A stretch of DNA of 64,000 bases from Coix lacryma-jobi var. lacryma-jobi (Eukaryota > Streptophyta > Magnoliopsida > Poales > Poaceae): assembly GCA_009763385.1 (NCBI GenBank), contig CM019824.1, forward strand, positions 157,164,357-157,228,356, written 5' to 3'. The notes beneath the pieces are model-generated. The model saw only the letters and a list, made by a program, of their open reading frames with translations. It was not told where the DNA came from and did not search any database. Below are positions 22,416 to 34,835 of the stretch, in pieces. A program made the position numbers and the translations under genes. Numbering within the stretch: the stretch's first letter is position 1; the number at the start of each line of letters is the position of its first letter.

Positions 22416-24397
22416 TCAGCGGATGTCGAGGGGTCGTTCTCGGGGTGGCGTTGAGGGTCGAGCCCCCGTGTCCGGCTCGAGGGGTGGCGTCGAGGGGCCA
22501 GCCCCCGGGCCGATCTTGACGGATGGCTCGAAAACGTCCCTCGAGAAGACGTCTGGTGGGATGGTGCCGCGCGTGGATGCTAACTTAGCCAGCTCGTCTG
22601 CGGCCTCGTTGTACTTTCGAGCGATGTGGTTGAGCTCGAGGCCGTAGAACTTGTCTTCTAGCTTGCGCACTTCTCCGCAGTATGCTTCCATCTTGGGATC
22701 GATGCAGCTTGAGGCCTTCATGACCTGGTTGATGACGAGCTGCGAGTCCCCTCGAACGTCGAGGCGTCGGACCCCAAGCTCGAGGGCGATACGCAGCCCG
22801 TTGACGAGGGCCTCGTACTCAGCGACGTTGTTGGAGGCGGGGAAGTGCAGACGCAGCAGGTAGCGCATGTGGACTCCGAGGGGCGAGATGAAGAGCAGGC
22901 CCGCGCCTGCCCCTGTCTTCATGAGGGACCCGTCGAAGTACATAGTCCAGAGCTCGGCTTGGATTTGCGCCGGCGGGAGCTGGGTGTCGGTCCATTCAGC
23001 AACGAAGTCCGCCAACGCTTGCGACTTGATGGCTTTTCGTGGAGCGTAGGTGATAGCTTCCCCCATTAGCTCGGCAGACCATTTGGCAATGCGCCCCGTG
23101 GCCTCCCTTGTTGATAATTTCTCACTCTGGGGGAAGGATGATACCATCGTTACGGGATGAGCGAGGAAGTAGTGCTGGAGCTTGCGCCTCGTGATGATAA
23201 TGCCGTAGAGCAGCTTCTGGATGTGCGGGTACCGGACCTTGGCCTCGGAGAGCACCTCACTGATGAAGTACACCGGCCGTTGGACTGGTAGCGCGTGACC
23301 CTCCTCGTGTCTCTCGACGACTACGACCGCGCTGACCACCTGGGTGGTTGCGGCCACGTAGAGGAGGAGAGGCTCGGGGGGATCGTCACCCTGGGCTGGT
23401 CGTGGTGGTACGAGAATTGGCGCGGAAGTCAGCAATCCCTTCAACTTGGTTAGGGCCTCCTCGGCTTCGATGGTCCACGCAAAGTGCTCCGTTTTCTTCA
23501 GCAGGCGGTAGAGGGGTAGCGCCTTTTCCCCTAGCCTCGAGATGAACCTGCTGAGAGCGGCCAGGCAGCCCGTCACTTTCTGTACGCCCTTGAGGTCTCG
23601 AATTGGGCCCATCCTCGTGACTGCTGAGATCTTTTCAGGGTTGGCCTCGATCCCCCGCTGCGAGACAATGTAGCCGAGCAGTGCATGCCTCGAGGCACAC
23701 CAAAGACACATTTCTCGGGGTTGAGTTTCACATTCTTGGCCCGGAGGCACTCGAATGTGGTCTCGAGATCGCTGATGAGGTCCCCGACTCTCTTGGTCTT
23801 AACCACGATGTCATCGACGTAGGCCTCGACGGTTTTGCCTATGTGTTCGCCAAAGATATGCTGCATGCAACGCTGATACGTTGCCCCGGCGTTTCGAAGG
23901 CCGAAGGGCATTGTAACATAGCAATACATACCAGAAGGCGTAACAAAAGAGGTAGCGAGTTCGTCGGATTCTTTCATCTTAATCTGGTGGTAGCCGGAAT
24001 ACGCATCGAGGAACGAAAGTACTTCACACCCCGCAGTGGAATCGACAATCTGATCAATTCTAGGTAAAGGAAATGGAACTTTTGGACATGCTTTATTCAG
24101 ACCAGTGTAATCTACACACATCCGCATTTTTCCATTCTTTTTCTTGACTAGTACAGGGTTAGCTAGCCACTCCGGGTGAAATACCTCCTTGATGAATCCA
24201 GCCGCCAAAAGCTTGTGCACCTCCTCACCGATGATCCTGCGCTTCTCCTCGTCGAAGCGGCGCAGGCGTTGTCTCACCGGTCTGGACCCGGCCTGGATCT
24301 CCAAGGCGTGCTCGGCGACTCCCCTCGGTATGCCTGGCATGTCCGAGGGGCTCCACGCAAACATGTCGATGTTCGCGCGGAGAAAGTCGACGAGCAC
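22416..24397 (-). pseudogene. Reverse transcriptase, RNaseH and archaeal-type RNaseH of element B
   Basis: RT copies the element's RNA to DNA; RNaseH removes the RNA. Minus-strand RT blocks include PVLVKKKNGKMRMCVDYTGL, LSFLDAYSGYHQI, TMPFGLRNAGATYQR and the catalytic AYVDDIVV. After a frameshift near 23690 the frame continues with LSRFISRLGEKALPLY and a worn gypsy RNaseH (LLLYVAATTQVVSAVVVVE). A second RNaseH follows with MYFDGSLMKTGAGAG, NVAEYEALVNGL, RGDSQLVINQV and NEAADELAKLA, holding the D-E-D-D set. The dual RNaseH is a known hallmark of the Tat lineage. Only one frameshift interrupts about 1.98 kb. Confidence 0.92.
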
Positions 24398-24520
24398 TGC
24401 TTCCTATTTAGGCTCGAGGCTGGCGCTGATGGCCAGCGTCTTGCCATTGGTCGAGGTCGGGTCGACGGGTATCTGCTTGGTGTGCTCCGCCGGCTCGAAG
24501 GCAGCCCGTGGCGCTTTGCA

Positions 24521-25190
24521 TCAGGGGCCCCTCGTCGTGGCCAGGGCAGCCAGGGCCTCGAGCGAGTCGAGTTGGACGTTTGCCTCCCCACGCTCGACGC
24601 ACTCCACGTCGCAGTGGTACGCGTGCTCGTAGGAGGTGTCGACGGTGATGACCCCTTTCGGCCCCGGCATCTTGAGCTTCAAGTACGTGTAGTTGGGGAC
24701 CGCCATGAACTTGGCGTAGCCGGGCCTGCCGATGATGGCGTGGTAGGTCCCTTGGAACCCGACCACCTCGAAGGTGAGCGTCTCCCGGCGGAAGTTGGCC
24801 GGCGTGCCAAAGCAGACAGGCAGGTCGATGCGCCCGAGGGGGTGTGGCCTTCTTCCCTGGTACGACTCCGTGGAACCCCCCAACGCTGGGTCAGCTGGTC
24901 CCTCGAAATCCCCAGGAGGTCGAGGGTCTCGAGGTATATGATGTTGAGGCTCGAGCCCCCATCCATCAACACCTTGGAGAACCGTACATCGACGATGACG
25001 GGGTCGACGACAAGAGGGTATGCTCCCGGATTTACGACATGATCCGGATGGTCGTCACGGTCGAACGTGATCGGCGCATCAGACCAGTCGAGGTACCGGG
25101 GGGCGTCGTGGCGGAGTGCAAAGACCTCCCGGCTCGGCGCTCCTTCTTTCTCTCTCGAGCCGAGAGCCCGACGGTCGGGCCCCGTAGATC
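24521..25190 (-). pseudogene. Aspartic protease region of element B
   Basis: The protease cuts the polyprotein. The minus strand shows the active-site phrase LMDGGSSLNIIYLETL (D-G/S-G type, here DGGSS) near 24950, followed in another frame by FRRETLTFEVVGFQGTYHAI and GRPGYAKFMAVPNYTYLKLK, typical of plant gypsy proteases. A frame change near 24880 separates the two. Confidence 0.75.
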
Positions 25191-27817
25191 ATGAAGCAGT
25201 CGCGCACCGGGGGGAAGTCCGCGTCCCCGTCGTCGCGTCGATTGTTGTCCTTGCCCTTAGGCGCGTCTTCCTTCTTGTCGCCGAGCTTGGAGTAGAAGCC
25301 CTTCATCAGTCGGCAGTCCTTCAACTTGTGATTCACGCACCACCCTGTGATAAGGGCAGGGGTCCTCGAGCATTTTGTCGAAGACCGCCCCGTCAGGGGG
25401 GCCTCGAGGCTTCTTATGCTCGAGGGCGCCCACGAGCGTTTCTTCATCGTCGTCGTCATCGGCGTCGCGCTTCGCCTTCTGACCTTTGCCTTTGTTCTTT
25501 TTCTTTTTGTTGTTGTTGTTGCGGTTCTTGACGTTGTTGCCCTTGCTCGAGCCCTCCGGTGCGGCCACCGCCTTGCCTTTGTCCGTGGAGCGGCCAAAGA
25601 AGGCCCCCACTGCCTCGTCGCCTGAGGCAAAGCTGGTGACACGGTTCATCAGATCCTCGACCGTCTTGGGACGGTAGCGCCCTAGCTCGTGGACTAGCTC
25701 TTGGCACGTCGTGCCTGCGAGGAACGCCGAGATGACATCCTCATCAGGCACGTGGGGGAGCTCGAGGCGCTGCTTCGAGAATCGTCGAGCGAAGTCACGG
25801 AGGGCTCGTCCGCTGTCTGCCTGCAACGTCGTAGATCCCAGGGGTTGCCTGGGCGCACGCAAGTCCCCTTGAAGTTCCCGTCGAAGACCCTGACTAGGTC
25901 GGCCCAGTCGCGGATCTGATGTGGCGGGAGCCCCTCGAGCCACCGACGGGCGGTGTCCGAGAGGTAGAGTGGGAGCTGGCGTATAATCGCGCGGTCGTCG
26001 TTCTTCGCCCCGCCCAGTTGGCAGCCCAGGCGGAAGTCGGAGAGCCATAGCTTGGGCTCGACCTCCCCGTCATACTTCACGATGTTGGTCGGTGGTCGAA
26101 GCGATCGGGAGGGTCGAGGTGCGGATGGCCCGGCTGAAGACCCTGGGGCCCGGGGGCTCGAGGGTTTGCCGGTCTTCGTCACTGTCGTAGCGCCCCCCTC
26201 GATGGGCTATATAGCCACGCTCCTCCTCGACCCCTTTGTCCTTGCGCCGGCGGCTGGCGTCGCGCCGGCATTGTAGCACTCCTTCCTCGGCCTTGGTGAT
26301 CGCCTCCCGCAGCCGCGCGAGCTGCGCCGCCTGGTCGTCGTTGCGCTGAGGTGATGCACCCGGTGCCGGGGCTCATCGCGCGCGTCATCGGGGTCTCGAG
26401 GTGGCCGGTTGTCGACGATCCGCTCCGGACTGGCCTGGCTCGAGGGGCGTCCGGCTGGTGGACGGACATCTCACGCTCGTTGCGGGGCGCGTCTGCTGGC
26501 TTCCCCGAGGCCGCCCCGCGGCGCGCGAGGCTGAGCTCTCGGCCTGCTGCACAGCGGCTGTCTCGAGGAGGTTCTTCATTTCCCGAGCATGCGCCTGGCG
26601 TCAGGGTTGGAGACGGCGGGTAGATCACGGAGCAGCATTGCGGCCGCCACCACCACGTTCTGCCCGGCTCGCGGAAACGCACCTCGGGGCGTGCTGGTGC
26701 CCCGTCCTCGAGGATCTGCCGGTGGACCTCTCGAGCGCGGCCACGAACACCGGCGCCTCGAGGCTGGGCTTGTTCCTGCACTAGGGTTTTCTCGAGCTGC
26801 AGCAGGCGTTGTCGGTCCTCCTCAGCCTTGGCGATGGCCTCCCGCAGCTGCGCGAGCTGCGCCGCCCGGTCGTCGCTGTGCTGAGATGGTGCAGCCGGTG
26901 CCGGGGGTCGTTCCCTCCCCTGAACGCGTGATCCGCCTGCCGCAGCCACGTCTCCGGGCTCTTCGAGGTTGAGCGCCGGCCTGGTGTCGTCGTCGCCGTC
27001 GTCCTCGCATCGTCCAACGACCCCCTCGAGCTGGAAGAACTCCCTGGTGGGATCCCAGAGGGTTTCCAGGGTCGTGGTAGTCGTATTCGTCGGAGTCGGA
27101 GCTGTTGATGTCGCGCCGCCTTGGCTCGTGCTGGGACTTGCAGCTCCGGTGCCACTCTCCGATGGTGGCTCGCCGGGGTGCTCGACGACTCGTGAGACGC
27201 TGCGGGTCGACGTGCGTGGGGTAGACGATCTCCAGGTCGGCGGGCTCGGTAGTAGGATTGCGCCCGGACGTTCCCCCGCTCTGCCGCCGCCCGGGTCCTG
27301 GCGCGCTCGTCGAGGTGGTGGGCGTAGACAGCTGCGGAGGTTGTTGAGGCCAAACGGGTACCGGCTGGCGTCGAGCGTGGTACACCCTGTGCGGGAGGAA
27401 GCCAGGTGGTTGTCGACGGAGCACGGCTCGGAGGCCTCTGGCCAGGCTCCCGGTCCGTGCGCATGACCAACGTGAAACTCGCTGGGAGAGTGCGCGCGCG
27501 CCCTAGAAGTCTCCAGCCGTGCGCCGGGCAGGTTCCTCCTCGGGGACCCCGCGCCGGCCGCGGGGAAGTGGGTGTACGCCGCGGGCACCGCCTGTGCCTG
27601 GCGACGATGGTGACGACGGCGCCGCTCACGGAGGTGGCGACGCGTGGTGGTGCGGGCGACGCGCCACGCCTCCCGCGCGGGGTGGCGTGACACGCCTTCC
27701 CCTCGAGCCCTCCGTGGAGAGCAGGGTCAGCTCGTTGCCGCTGCCGGTGGCCAGGAACTCGAGGCTCCCGAACCAGATGACGGCACCAGCAGAGAACGAA
27801 GGAGTGGAAGAAGCCAT
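25190..27817 (-). pseudogene. Gag of element B, frameshifted
   Basis: Gag forms the particle and binds the RNA. A likely start is at 27817 (MASSTPSFSAGAV), just after the leader. The N-terminal half is Arg/Pro/Ala-rich with overlapping frames. The capsid-like core reads NIVKYDGEVEPKLWLSDFRL, IIRQLPLYLSDTARRWLEGL and DWADLVRVFDGNFKGT, shifts frame near 25820, then continues SLRDFARRFSKQRLELPHV and AFLAGTTCQELVHELGRY. It ends in a Lys/Asn-rich tail (NNVKNRNNNNKKKKNKGK). A classical CCHC knuckle was not seen clearly. The N-terminal half contains a duplicated stretch (near 26290 and 26830). Confidence 0.8.
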
Positions 27818-27855
27818 CCAGGAAACAACGAGAAATCGACTCGGACACGCGAAGG

Positions 27856-27875
27856 CCCCTACCTGGCGCGCCAAC
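27856..27875 (-). other. Primer-binding site of element B
   Basis: On the minus strand GTTGGCGCGCCAGGTAGGGG follows the LTR end ACACCGACA directly. This is the usual leader of grass Tat/RIRE2-type elements. The tRNA was not matched. Confidence 0.8.
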
Positions 27876-29138
27876 TGTCGGTGTTTCGATCCCGGGGGTA
27901 TGACACCAACTAGTAATATGATCGCGTGCTCTCTTCCTGGATGGTGATGCAAGATGACACAAGGATTTATCCTGGTTCGGGCAAAGAAGGCCCTACGTCC
28001 AGCGGGGGGAGGAGGTTCTTGTATTACTTGCACCTAAGTGCTCGTACAGGGGCAATACAAGCTCAATGAGCGTGGACCGGAGTCCGGACTTGTGTGTATG
28101 TGTTGTAGCTGACCCGTGTGAGTGTGGATTCGCGTGGAACCGTGTGTGTGTGTGGCCGCCTAGACCTGTGTGGACCTGTCTCGCCCGCCGCGTGAAGGGC
28201 CCTGGTGTCCTCTTTTATAGAACAAGAGGAGGCCAGGGTTACACGGGGTTACACAGGGTTACACAGGAGTCGGGATGTACAACGCCCAATACGGCGGAGG
28301 GTAGGAATGCTGTCTTGTCGAGGTCACTGGAGTTGACGTGGGGGTTGCTGTTGAGGCGTCCTTGAAGCGTGGCTTCCATCCCAGGCGTGGGCGTGGAGGC
28401 GTGGCGACGTGGAGGCCGTACAGCGCCCATTCCGGTACGTACAAGTCGTGGCAGGGTCCCTCCGGGTCTTGGGGTACCTGTCCTCCAATGACATGAAAGC
28501 TGTTAGGGCTCGAGGGGCGCCGGGCCGGCCTCGAGGTGGCGCCTACGGGGGGCTCGAGTCCCCGCAGGTATGGGCAAGTCCCGGAAAGCCCGGTCGTACA
28601 GCGGGAATCCGGGCCTCGAGACGTGGCTCGGATGTGCAACAGCGCAGAGCATGGCTCAACAGTGCTGTACTTGTGCCTTTTGCCCATGCTTGTGGTGAAA
28701 ACGAGATTTGACTCTGCCCTGGTTCACTGTGGCACACGTCGGGTTCCAGAGGACATGACCGGAGTAGGTGAACGCATTAAATGCGTAGTGTGGGATTGAC
28801 ATCCGATGTCTGTGCCGCTCGAGGGAGGCGTGATGTGTCTTGAGGGATGGTTTACCGTGGCAGAGAGGCTCGAGGTTCCCACGCGGGGTCCCGAGGAGCG
28901 GTGCACGGCTATGGTGGGCTCGAGGCCTACGTGCCGGGGTTCGAGGGGTAGGCTACCATGAGGCGGACAGTAAGGCTTTGGCGGGCCCGGGCTCCCCAGT
29001 GATGGGCCGGCGTTGTAGGCCTCGAGGGGTTGGCTTTTTAGAAGGTTAGACTTGCTAGGTTTGTTATTAATTGGTGTTCTAGGTTTAACCTATTTGTTTT
29101 GCGTTGATTGGGGGTACCCCTTTCGTGGACCCCCGACA
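27876..29138 (-). repeat. 5' LTR of element B (1263 bp)
   Basis: Partner of 13767-15026, same ends. A minus-strand TATAAAAG box lies at 28212-28219. This LTR drives the gag-pol transcript leftwards. Confidence 0.95.
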
Positions 29139-29273
29139 AATACATTGATGATGCGTCATGTATGGAAGAAAGATACCTAGCGACCTAATAAAGTGCAGGT
29201 CAGACGAGGAGCGAGCTGGCATAGGGACCAGGCACTAGGACATCATGCACAAATTCCTGGGAACAAAAAGATA

Positions 29274-29532
29274 CTCCCTCCATTCCAAATTATAAGTCAT
29301 TCCAAGAATTTTGGAGAGTCAAACTTTTTTAACTTTGACCAAAGTTATAGAGAAAAGCACAAAGATTTATGACATCAAATATGTATATTATAAAAATATA
29401 ACTAATGAAGAATTTAATAATACTTAGTTGGTATCATAGATGTTGTTATCTTGTTATACAATTTTGGTCAAAGTTGAAAAACTTTGACTCTCCAAGATTC
29501 TTGGAATGACTTATAATTTGGAACGGAGGGAG
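29274..29532. mobile_element. Stowaway MITE (259 bp)
   Basis: Ends CTCCCTCCATTCCAAATTAT and its inverse, flanked by TA on both sides (29272-29273 and 29533-29534). This is the standard Tc1/mariner-derived grass MITE. No coding. Confidence 0.95.
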
Positions 29533-29830
29533 TACCTGGTACAGAAACCCTGCTGTCTTCTTTCCTGCGCGGCTGCTGCCGCCTGCCGGCGCCGGCTGCG
29601 CGCTTCCCTCTGAATCCTTGGCCTGATGGCGTAACACACGGCCATGGCCCATGCATGGCATCCGCCATCCGGCGGGGACAGTGGGAGCGATGCCGGCCTG
29701 CTGATATTAGCGCGCGTGGCCCCCGCTGGAAAATGACTCCCGGACGTCGGAACTGTTCCCTGAGCCTGATGAGGTCTGCAGAGCAGTGTGATCCCGTTCG
29801 TTCCCGTCCCTAGACTAGCTAGTAGCTAGG

Positions 29831-29930
29831 AGGCCAATAGGCACATGATTGGACGAGCACTGTCTGCCACGTGCTCTGTTAGGACAATAGGCACATGATT
29901 GGACGAGTACTGTCTGCCACGTGCTCTGTT
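29831..29930. repeat. 50-bp tandem duplication
   Basis: Two adjacent 50-bp copies beginning AGG-CAATAGGCACATGATTG and ending GCCACGTGCTCTGTT, differing at three or so positions. Each contains a CACGTG G-box core. The flanks (29535-30364) show no gene. Confidence 0.95.
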
Positions 29931-30367
29931 TCGCTTCAATCAGCCATTGTACTGCCCGCTGACTGAGTCCTAGACATAACTGAACAAGTCGATTGATTTT
30001 GGAGTTTATGGACCAGGATGACACAATCTACGCTGATAGCTAGCTAGAAAGGCACTTCAAGAAAGAAATAAACAATTTTTCGTGATGCCTATACAAACAT
30101 ATGCCTGCGCGCGGTGTGCGGAAGGATTGCATGGCAATTTGGAAATGGATGCAACTCTACCTTTGACGCGAAACAAAGTCCGCCGCATATGGAGCCCTGC
30201 CGCTGCGCGAGACAACGAGCTTGCCAGAAATCTAGATGTAGATTTTGGGTGTGGAGACGCTTTCTGAAAGACGGAGTACTCCGTGTGTACCAATTTGGAA
30301 GAATCTCCAATAATAAAGGCAGAATATCTAGAAAGACAGCGACAAACACATGAAGAAACGGCTTTAA

Positions 30368-30578
30368 GGCCTTGTTCAATTCGCGAAAAATGTGGTGAAA
30401 TGTTACTGTAGCACTTTCGTTGTTATTTGACAAACTTTGTTCAAAAGATTCGTCTCGACATGAGCAGACCAAAAGTACAATTAGTTATTTCTTTTACCTA
30501 TATTTAATGCTCTATATATGTGTCCAAAACGGGTACTGCGCAAAATATTTTGAGAGATTTTGGAATCTGAACGTGCCC
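30368..30578. mobile_element. Tourist-like MITE (GGCCTTGTTTAG family)
   Basis: Starts GGCCTTGTTCAATTCGCG, ends GAACGTGCCC, flanked by TAA on both sides (30365-30367 and 30579-30581). Internal text (TTTGACAAACTTTGTTC, GATTCGTCTCGACATG, TAATGCTCTATATATG) matches the other copies in inverted orientation. Confidence 0.85.
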
Positions 30579-30929
30579 TAATTTATGCACGCTTTCTCCC
30601 AGCTCACGTGAAATCTTCCGTGCGCACAGAATAGAAGTTTCTTCGCTGCAAAAGTCATTATTTGGAGTTTGCGCCAGAATGTAATAAAGAGATCACGAGC
30701 AAGGTTTGGCGATTACAGGAAGCCACACACTCATCTGGATGTGTTTGATTATCGATGATTGATGATGATGCAGTTGGCGGCCGCGCGGACATGGAAGGGA
30801 CAAAGTCGCAAAAAAAAAAGGACAGGGAAGGGACGACAAAAGGGTCACGTGCACGCACGTTCGCGTGGTCCAACAATGCCTGCGTGTGGAGCGTCCAAGC
30901 AAACCCGTCTGCTGCATGCTTGCATTGTA

Positions 30930-31164
30930 CTCCCTCCGTTCCTAAATAAGTGTCACCGTTGGTGTACGTGTCACGTGTTTGACTCAATTTGTAAAAAATA
31001 TATGCAATATTTATATCTCCAAATAATTTTGTTAAAAAACTAGATGTAAAGATCTTTACGATGATACTAATTACTTAGCATAAATATTAATATATTTTAA
31101 TATATAATTGCCGGTAACTTTTTCTCGGGAAGCGAGAACGACACTTATTTAGGGACGGAGGGAG
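30930..31164. mobile_element. Stowaway MITE (235 bp)
   Basis: Ends CTCCCTCCGTTCCTAAATAA and its inverse, flanked by TA on both sides. A different subfamily from the copy at 29274: the subterminal text is AAGTGTCACC/GACACTTATT. Confidence 0.93.
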
Positions 31165-31166
31165 TA

Positions 31167-33196
31167 TGGAGTAAGACTATCTGCACTTACGTTTCTCTAT
31201 TTTTATCCTCTATACTGTCTGGTCATCAAGATTCTCTCCTCTATACTCATTTCTCCCGCATCCATCCATCCTCTATATCATCTTCTATCCACTGTAGACT
31301 CACTTATCACTTTATCTAAATATATCCATGAGAGATCTAGTTTTGAACAATTAATTATAACAAGTCCAATGGTGCAATCGTAATTTAATTTGAGTTTTCA
31401 GTTTATGAGATATAGCAATTTTTTTTGTAACGGAAAAGCGAGGGGCCCACTAACTATCACCTCTGTCCTCTTGCTTTTCTCTCTACTGCTCTGCGCGCTC
31501 GGCGGGTGGCAGGCCGGCAGCGCAGCCCCGCGCGACGTCCTGCAATGCTCTGCATTTGGCGGAGACGCGACAGTAGAGGATGTTTTAATGTATCGCGTTG
31601 GAGCTTATTTTTAGCTTGTTTTTACGGTACGAAGTGGATACAATATCCTTTACCGTTCCCACTGCGATTCGTCTAATTACGTACCGACGGGTGTCAGAGC
31701 GATAGCATAGCATGTGCGAGAAAACGTCTTGCTGTCGTCGTCCTTCGATATATCCCCTTGGCGGAGCTCGGATAGAAATTTAGGTGGGGCATGGGGACAT
31801 ACTTTTTGAATGACATTGCAAAGACGCGCATCAATAACTAATATATGACAAATTTAAAGATTTTATTGATGATGGTATATCCTCTCATTAGAGGATAGTT
31901 ATTATGATTAATTCAGCAAAAACCAACTAAACACTGAATCCTCCATCTCCCTCACCGGCCCTCTCCTTCAGCTTCTAGCTGGCTGCTGCCTTCTCGGTGC
32001 CGGGGACTTGACCCTGGCCATGTCCGTAGCCAGCGCCACTTGTTGCGCCTCTCGTCTGCTCGCTCTCTCTGCTACCCTCCTCCACACCTAAACGCTCTTC
32101 CTCCATGGCTGCAGCAGACTTGCAACCTTCATGTTCCTAGCTGCCGAACTGTGGCGAGCACAATGTTGGACCACCGGCAGCAAAACACACGTAAGCAGGC
32201 TACAACTGCAGCGAGCGGCACCGCTGTGCGCTGCGGCGAGCAGCGTGGCTGTGCGCGCTAGGCCACCGGTGCCGGCAGGCGGCAGCAACACACGTCCAGG
32301 CTCGCAGCAAGCAGGACCTGCGGCGGACCATGGATGGACGTCGAGCGGCCCGCGGGGCAAACGTATAGGCACAAAGGATTTAGGCACTATCCATTGGGCT
32401 GCCTGGCCTACTGAGGCTACTCCTTCCGTGGATCATTTTCTATCGTAACCTATTCTACTTCCACCGCAATCATGCTGTGAAACACTCGAACACCGCCTCC
32501 TTCGCTCCTCAGAAGAGAAGAAGATAGAGGGGTAGTAGGGGATCTCCTCCGGCAGTAGGCGGGGCAGCTGCCCCACCGCGCCGTATGGAGAGCTCCGCCT
32601 GACGATGGCGACGGCGCGGCGGGAGTCGGACGTCCACATGTGGCTCCAAACTTGGATTGGATCTGCACATGCACTGCACACTGCGAACCGGGGCGCGGCG
32701 CGACCCGCCCGTGCCTCCCCTGGCCTGCCGCCTGCCCTGCCCATGCTAGGCGCCACGAGCCCACGACCACGAGGCAGATCGCTGCTGCAGTCTGCAGACG
32801 TGGCCGGACGTGTGTCGCCTCGCTCTCGCACACGCGCCTGCTGTGCTGGCGCCTTCCCTTCAACCCAACGGTCTGTGTACTATAGCCAGGCATTTAGCTA
32901 CTGTACTAGCACGGTGAGCTGCATGCAGATCCCGGCCGGCAGCTGGTCCAGGAGGCGCTGCCGTGGATATGGTCGCGTGGAAGCGCGCTTCGCAAGACAA
33001 ATCTGTGTCCCGACTTTCCCTTTGGGCAACAAGACGTGAGGTGGATACATGTTCGTCTGTTGAGCATCATGTCGGGAGAAAAAAGGGGTCCTGGCCTCCG
33101 GGGAGCTCTCGTTCTTCCTACCATGTACCGTGGCCGGTGGCCGGCATGGCACTATGGCAGACGAAAATTTCGATCTCAACGGTTGTTATTATATAA
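31167..33196. other. Intergenic sequence without a supported gene
   Basis: 31170-31620 is AT-rich with a short GC-rich island. 32000-33180 is GC-rich with long overlapping open frames on both strands (up to about 145 codons) but no recognisable protein, no consistent splice pattern and no element ends. Nothing here is called a gene. Confidence 0.45.
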
Positions 33197-34102
33197 GGGC
33201 ACTCCCAATGCAGAAACTAACTCATAGTTTCTATACCATAAGACACTATAATTAGAAACTATACTCCACAATGCATAGTTTGTCAAGGTAGTTTCCAGTT
33301 TAATTGGCAACAAAAACGAATAAGATCTAATATGCACATCAACTATGCAAGCACGGTGTGCTGTGATGGCTTCCGACGTCGTGACCCTGTTGCTAGTGGT
33401 GCACACGCCGGCATAGAGCACCAGCACAGCCAGGGTGCCATTGTCGTTGACCAAGCGAAGGTGCTCTGCTCATCAGCAGGTGACAGTGTTGGGTGGCTGC
33501 ACACGAGCTCTGTGGGCCATGACGAGCCTGCACAATTGCGGAGACTGCGAGCTCCATGGACAGTGGCTAGCCGGCGCTTCCTCCGCAGTGCGCAGGGTGT
33601 GCTGGGCGGCCATGCGCGTGCCACCACGAGCTCGGCGGCGCATGCGGATGCAGAAGAACAGCAGCGCTAATTGGCCGTTTCACGAGCTCTGTGGCCTGTG
33701 TCGATCCGGTGTGGTCACCGCGGCGTACGCGGAGAGCATGGGGCGGCGCCGCGGCGGCGCTGGTAGCTCGAGCTCCGCGAGGTACGACAACAGGCACGGG
33801 CTCTGCAGCCACGGCAGGCCTGTGTGAGCTCTGTACAGCGCAGTCGAGGGTCTGTGGTGCCGCACGCAAGGAGCACGGGATCTCAGGGTCGGCGATGGAA
33901 ACCATCCTCTCTTCCCCAACGCACTGCGAGATGGTTTCGATGATATCGGGACCTGTGAAGACTTCGTTTCTAAACAAGAAACGATTTCTACGTTTTCACC
34001 TCTCTCTCCTCAATAACTCTCTTGCCACATCATCAAAATGGTTAGGTGACATAGCAATTAATACAGATAGAAACCATGGTGGTGTCTGCATTGGGACTGG
34101 TC
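33197..34102. mobile_element. PIF/Harbinger-like non-autonomous element
   Basis: The left end GGGCACTCCCAATGCAGAAA and the right end, inverted GACCAGTCCCAATGCAGACA, form an imperfect terminal inverted repeat. The subterminal parts are AT-rich with AGAAACTA/GTTTCTA words, the centre (33330-33900) is GC-rich and gene-like but unidentified. A clear 3-bp target duplication was not found. Confidence 0.55.
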
Positions 34103-34835
34103 TGAGTACGGAAGTATAGGCTGAGGCGCTGAGCGAGAGTAACGCGCACGACCACGCGTCCACGGCCCATGGGCACGGCGCGGAATCGGAAGAGAGCGAA
34201 GCCTATCGCACGAGCACGGGCACACTCGTAGTCGGCGCGCCGCAAGACAAGCAAGAGGCACGGAAACAAACGGCTAGGCGCTCGAGGCCGCACGGTTGCG
34301 GCGGGGATGCACGTGGCAGCATTTACACTCGCCGGCGCATGCATGATGGAGCTTGCCACACGGGGGCCATCATGGGGGTCCCCCCCTCGGCCGGTCACGT
34401 ACGCCATGCGCACGCGCACGCCCATGCCAGTATGCCCGCCTGACGCCGGCCGAGCTCTGAATTCGAAATCCGAAAGCCCCAACCCCAACCGTCCGATCCA
34501 GCAGCAATCATGACGTTCTGTTTCGTCGGGAAACGGCACGGCACGGAACGGGATGAGAGGTCTGCGGCCCCTCTCGGCCTCGGCCTGCGCCGTCCGTTGT
34601 CGTCCTAACGGGCGGGGCGGGCCCCCCGCGTAACGGCGCGTGGGGCTCGGGCGTCCCACAGCCGTCAGATCCGGATCTGACCTCTGACCCGGAGGAGGGT
34701 CTTGCCGTGGAGGCGTGGACTGTGGCTGGAAAGATAAAAAGAGCCCGAGGCCAGGCCGCCAGTGCGTTTCCCGTTTGCGAGCGAGAGGAAGTAGTGGGGA
34801 AGGGAGGGTCCTGTTTGCTTTGCCCGGCCGGATCG

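Larger units (their letters stand above)
13767..29138 (-). mobile_element. Element B: complete Tat-type Ty3/gypsy retrotransposon (15.4 kb)
   Basis: Two LTRs of about 1.26 kb (13767-15026 and 27876-29138) bracket gag, protease, RT/RNaseH, a second RNaseH and integrase on the minus strand, in gypsy order, plus a long antisense gene on the plus strand. A primer-binding site lies next to the right LTR and a polypurine tract next to the left one. The flanking 5-mers are CATAC (13762-13766) and AATAC (29139-29143), a target duplication with one mismatch. The absence of a chromodomain, the extra archaeal-type RNaseH and the extra 3' gene place it in the Tat lineage. Confidence 0.95.

Noticed and set aside
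32605..33039. 144-codon plus-strand ORF and overlapping minus-strand ORFs
   Set aside because: GC-rich DNA lacks stop codons by chance on both strands. No recognisable protein, splice pattern or promoter.
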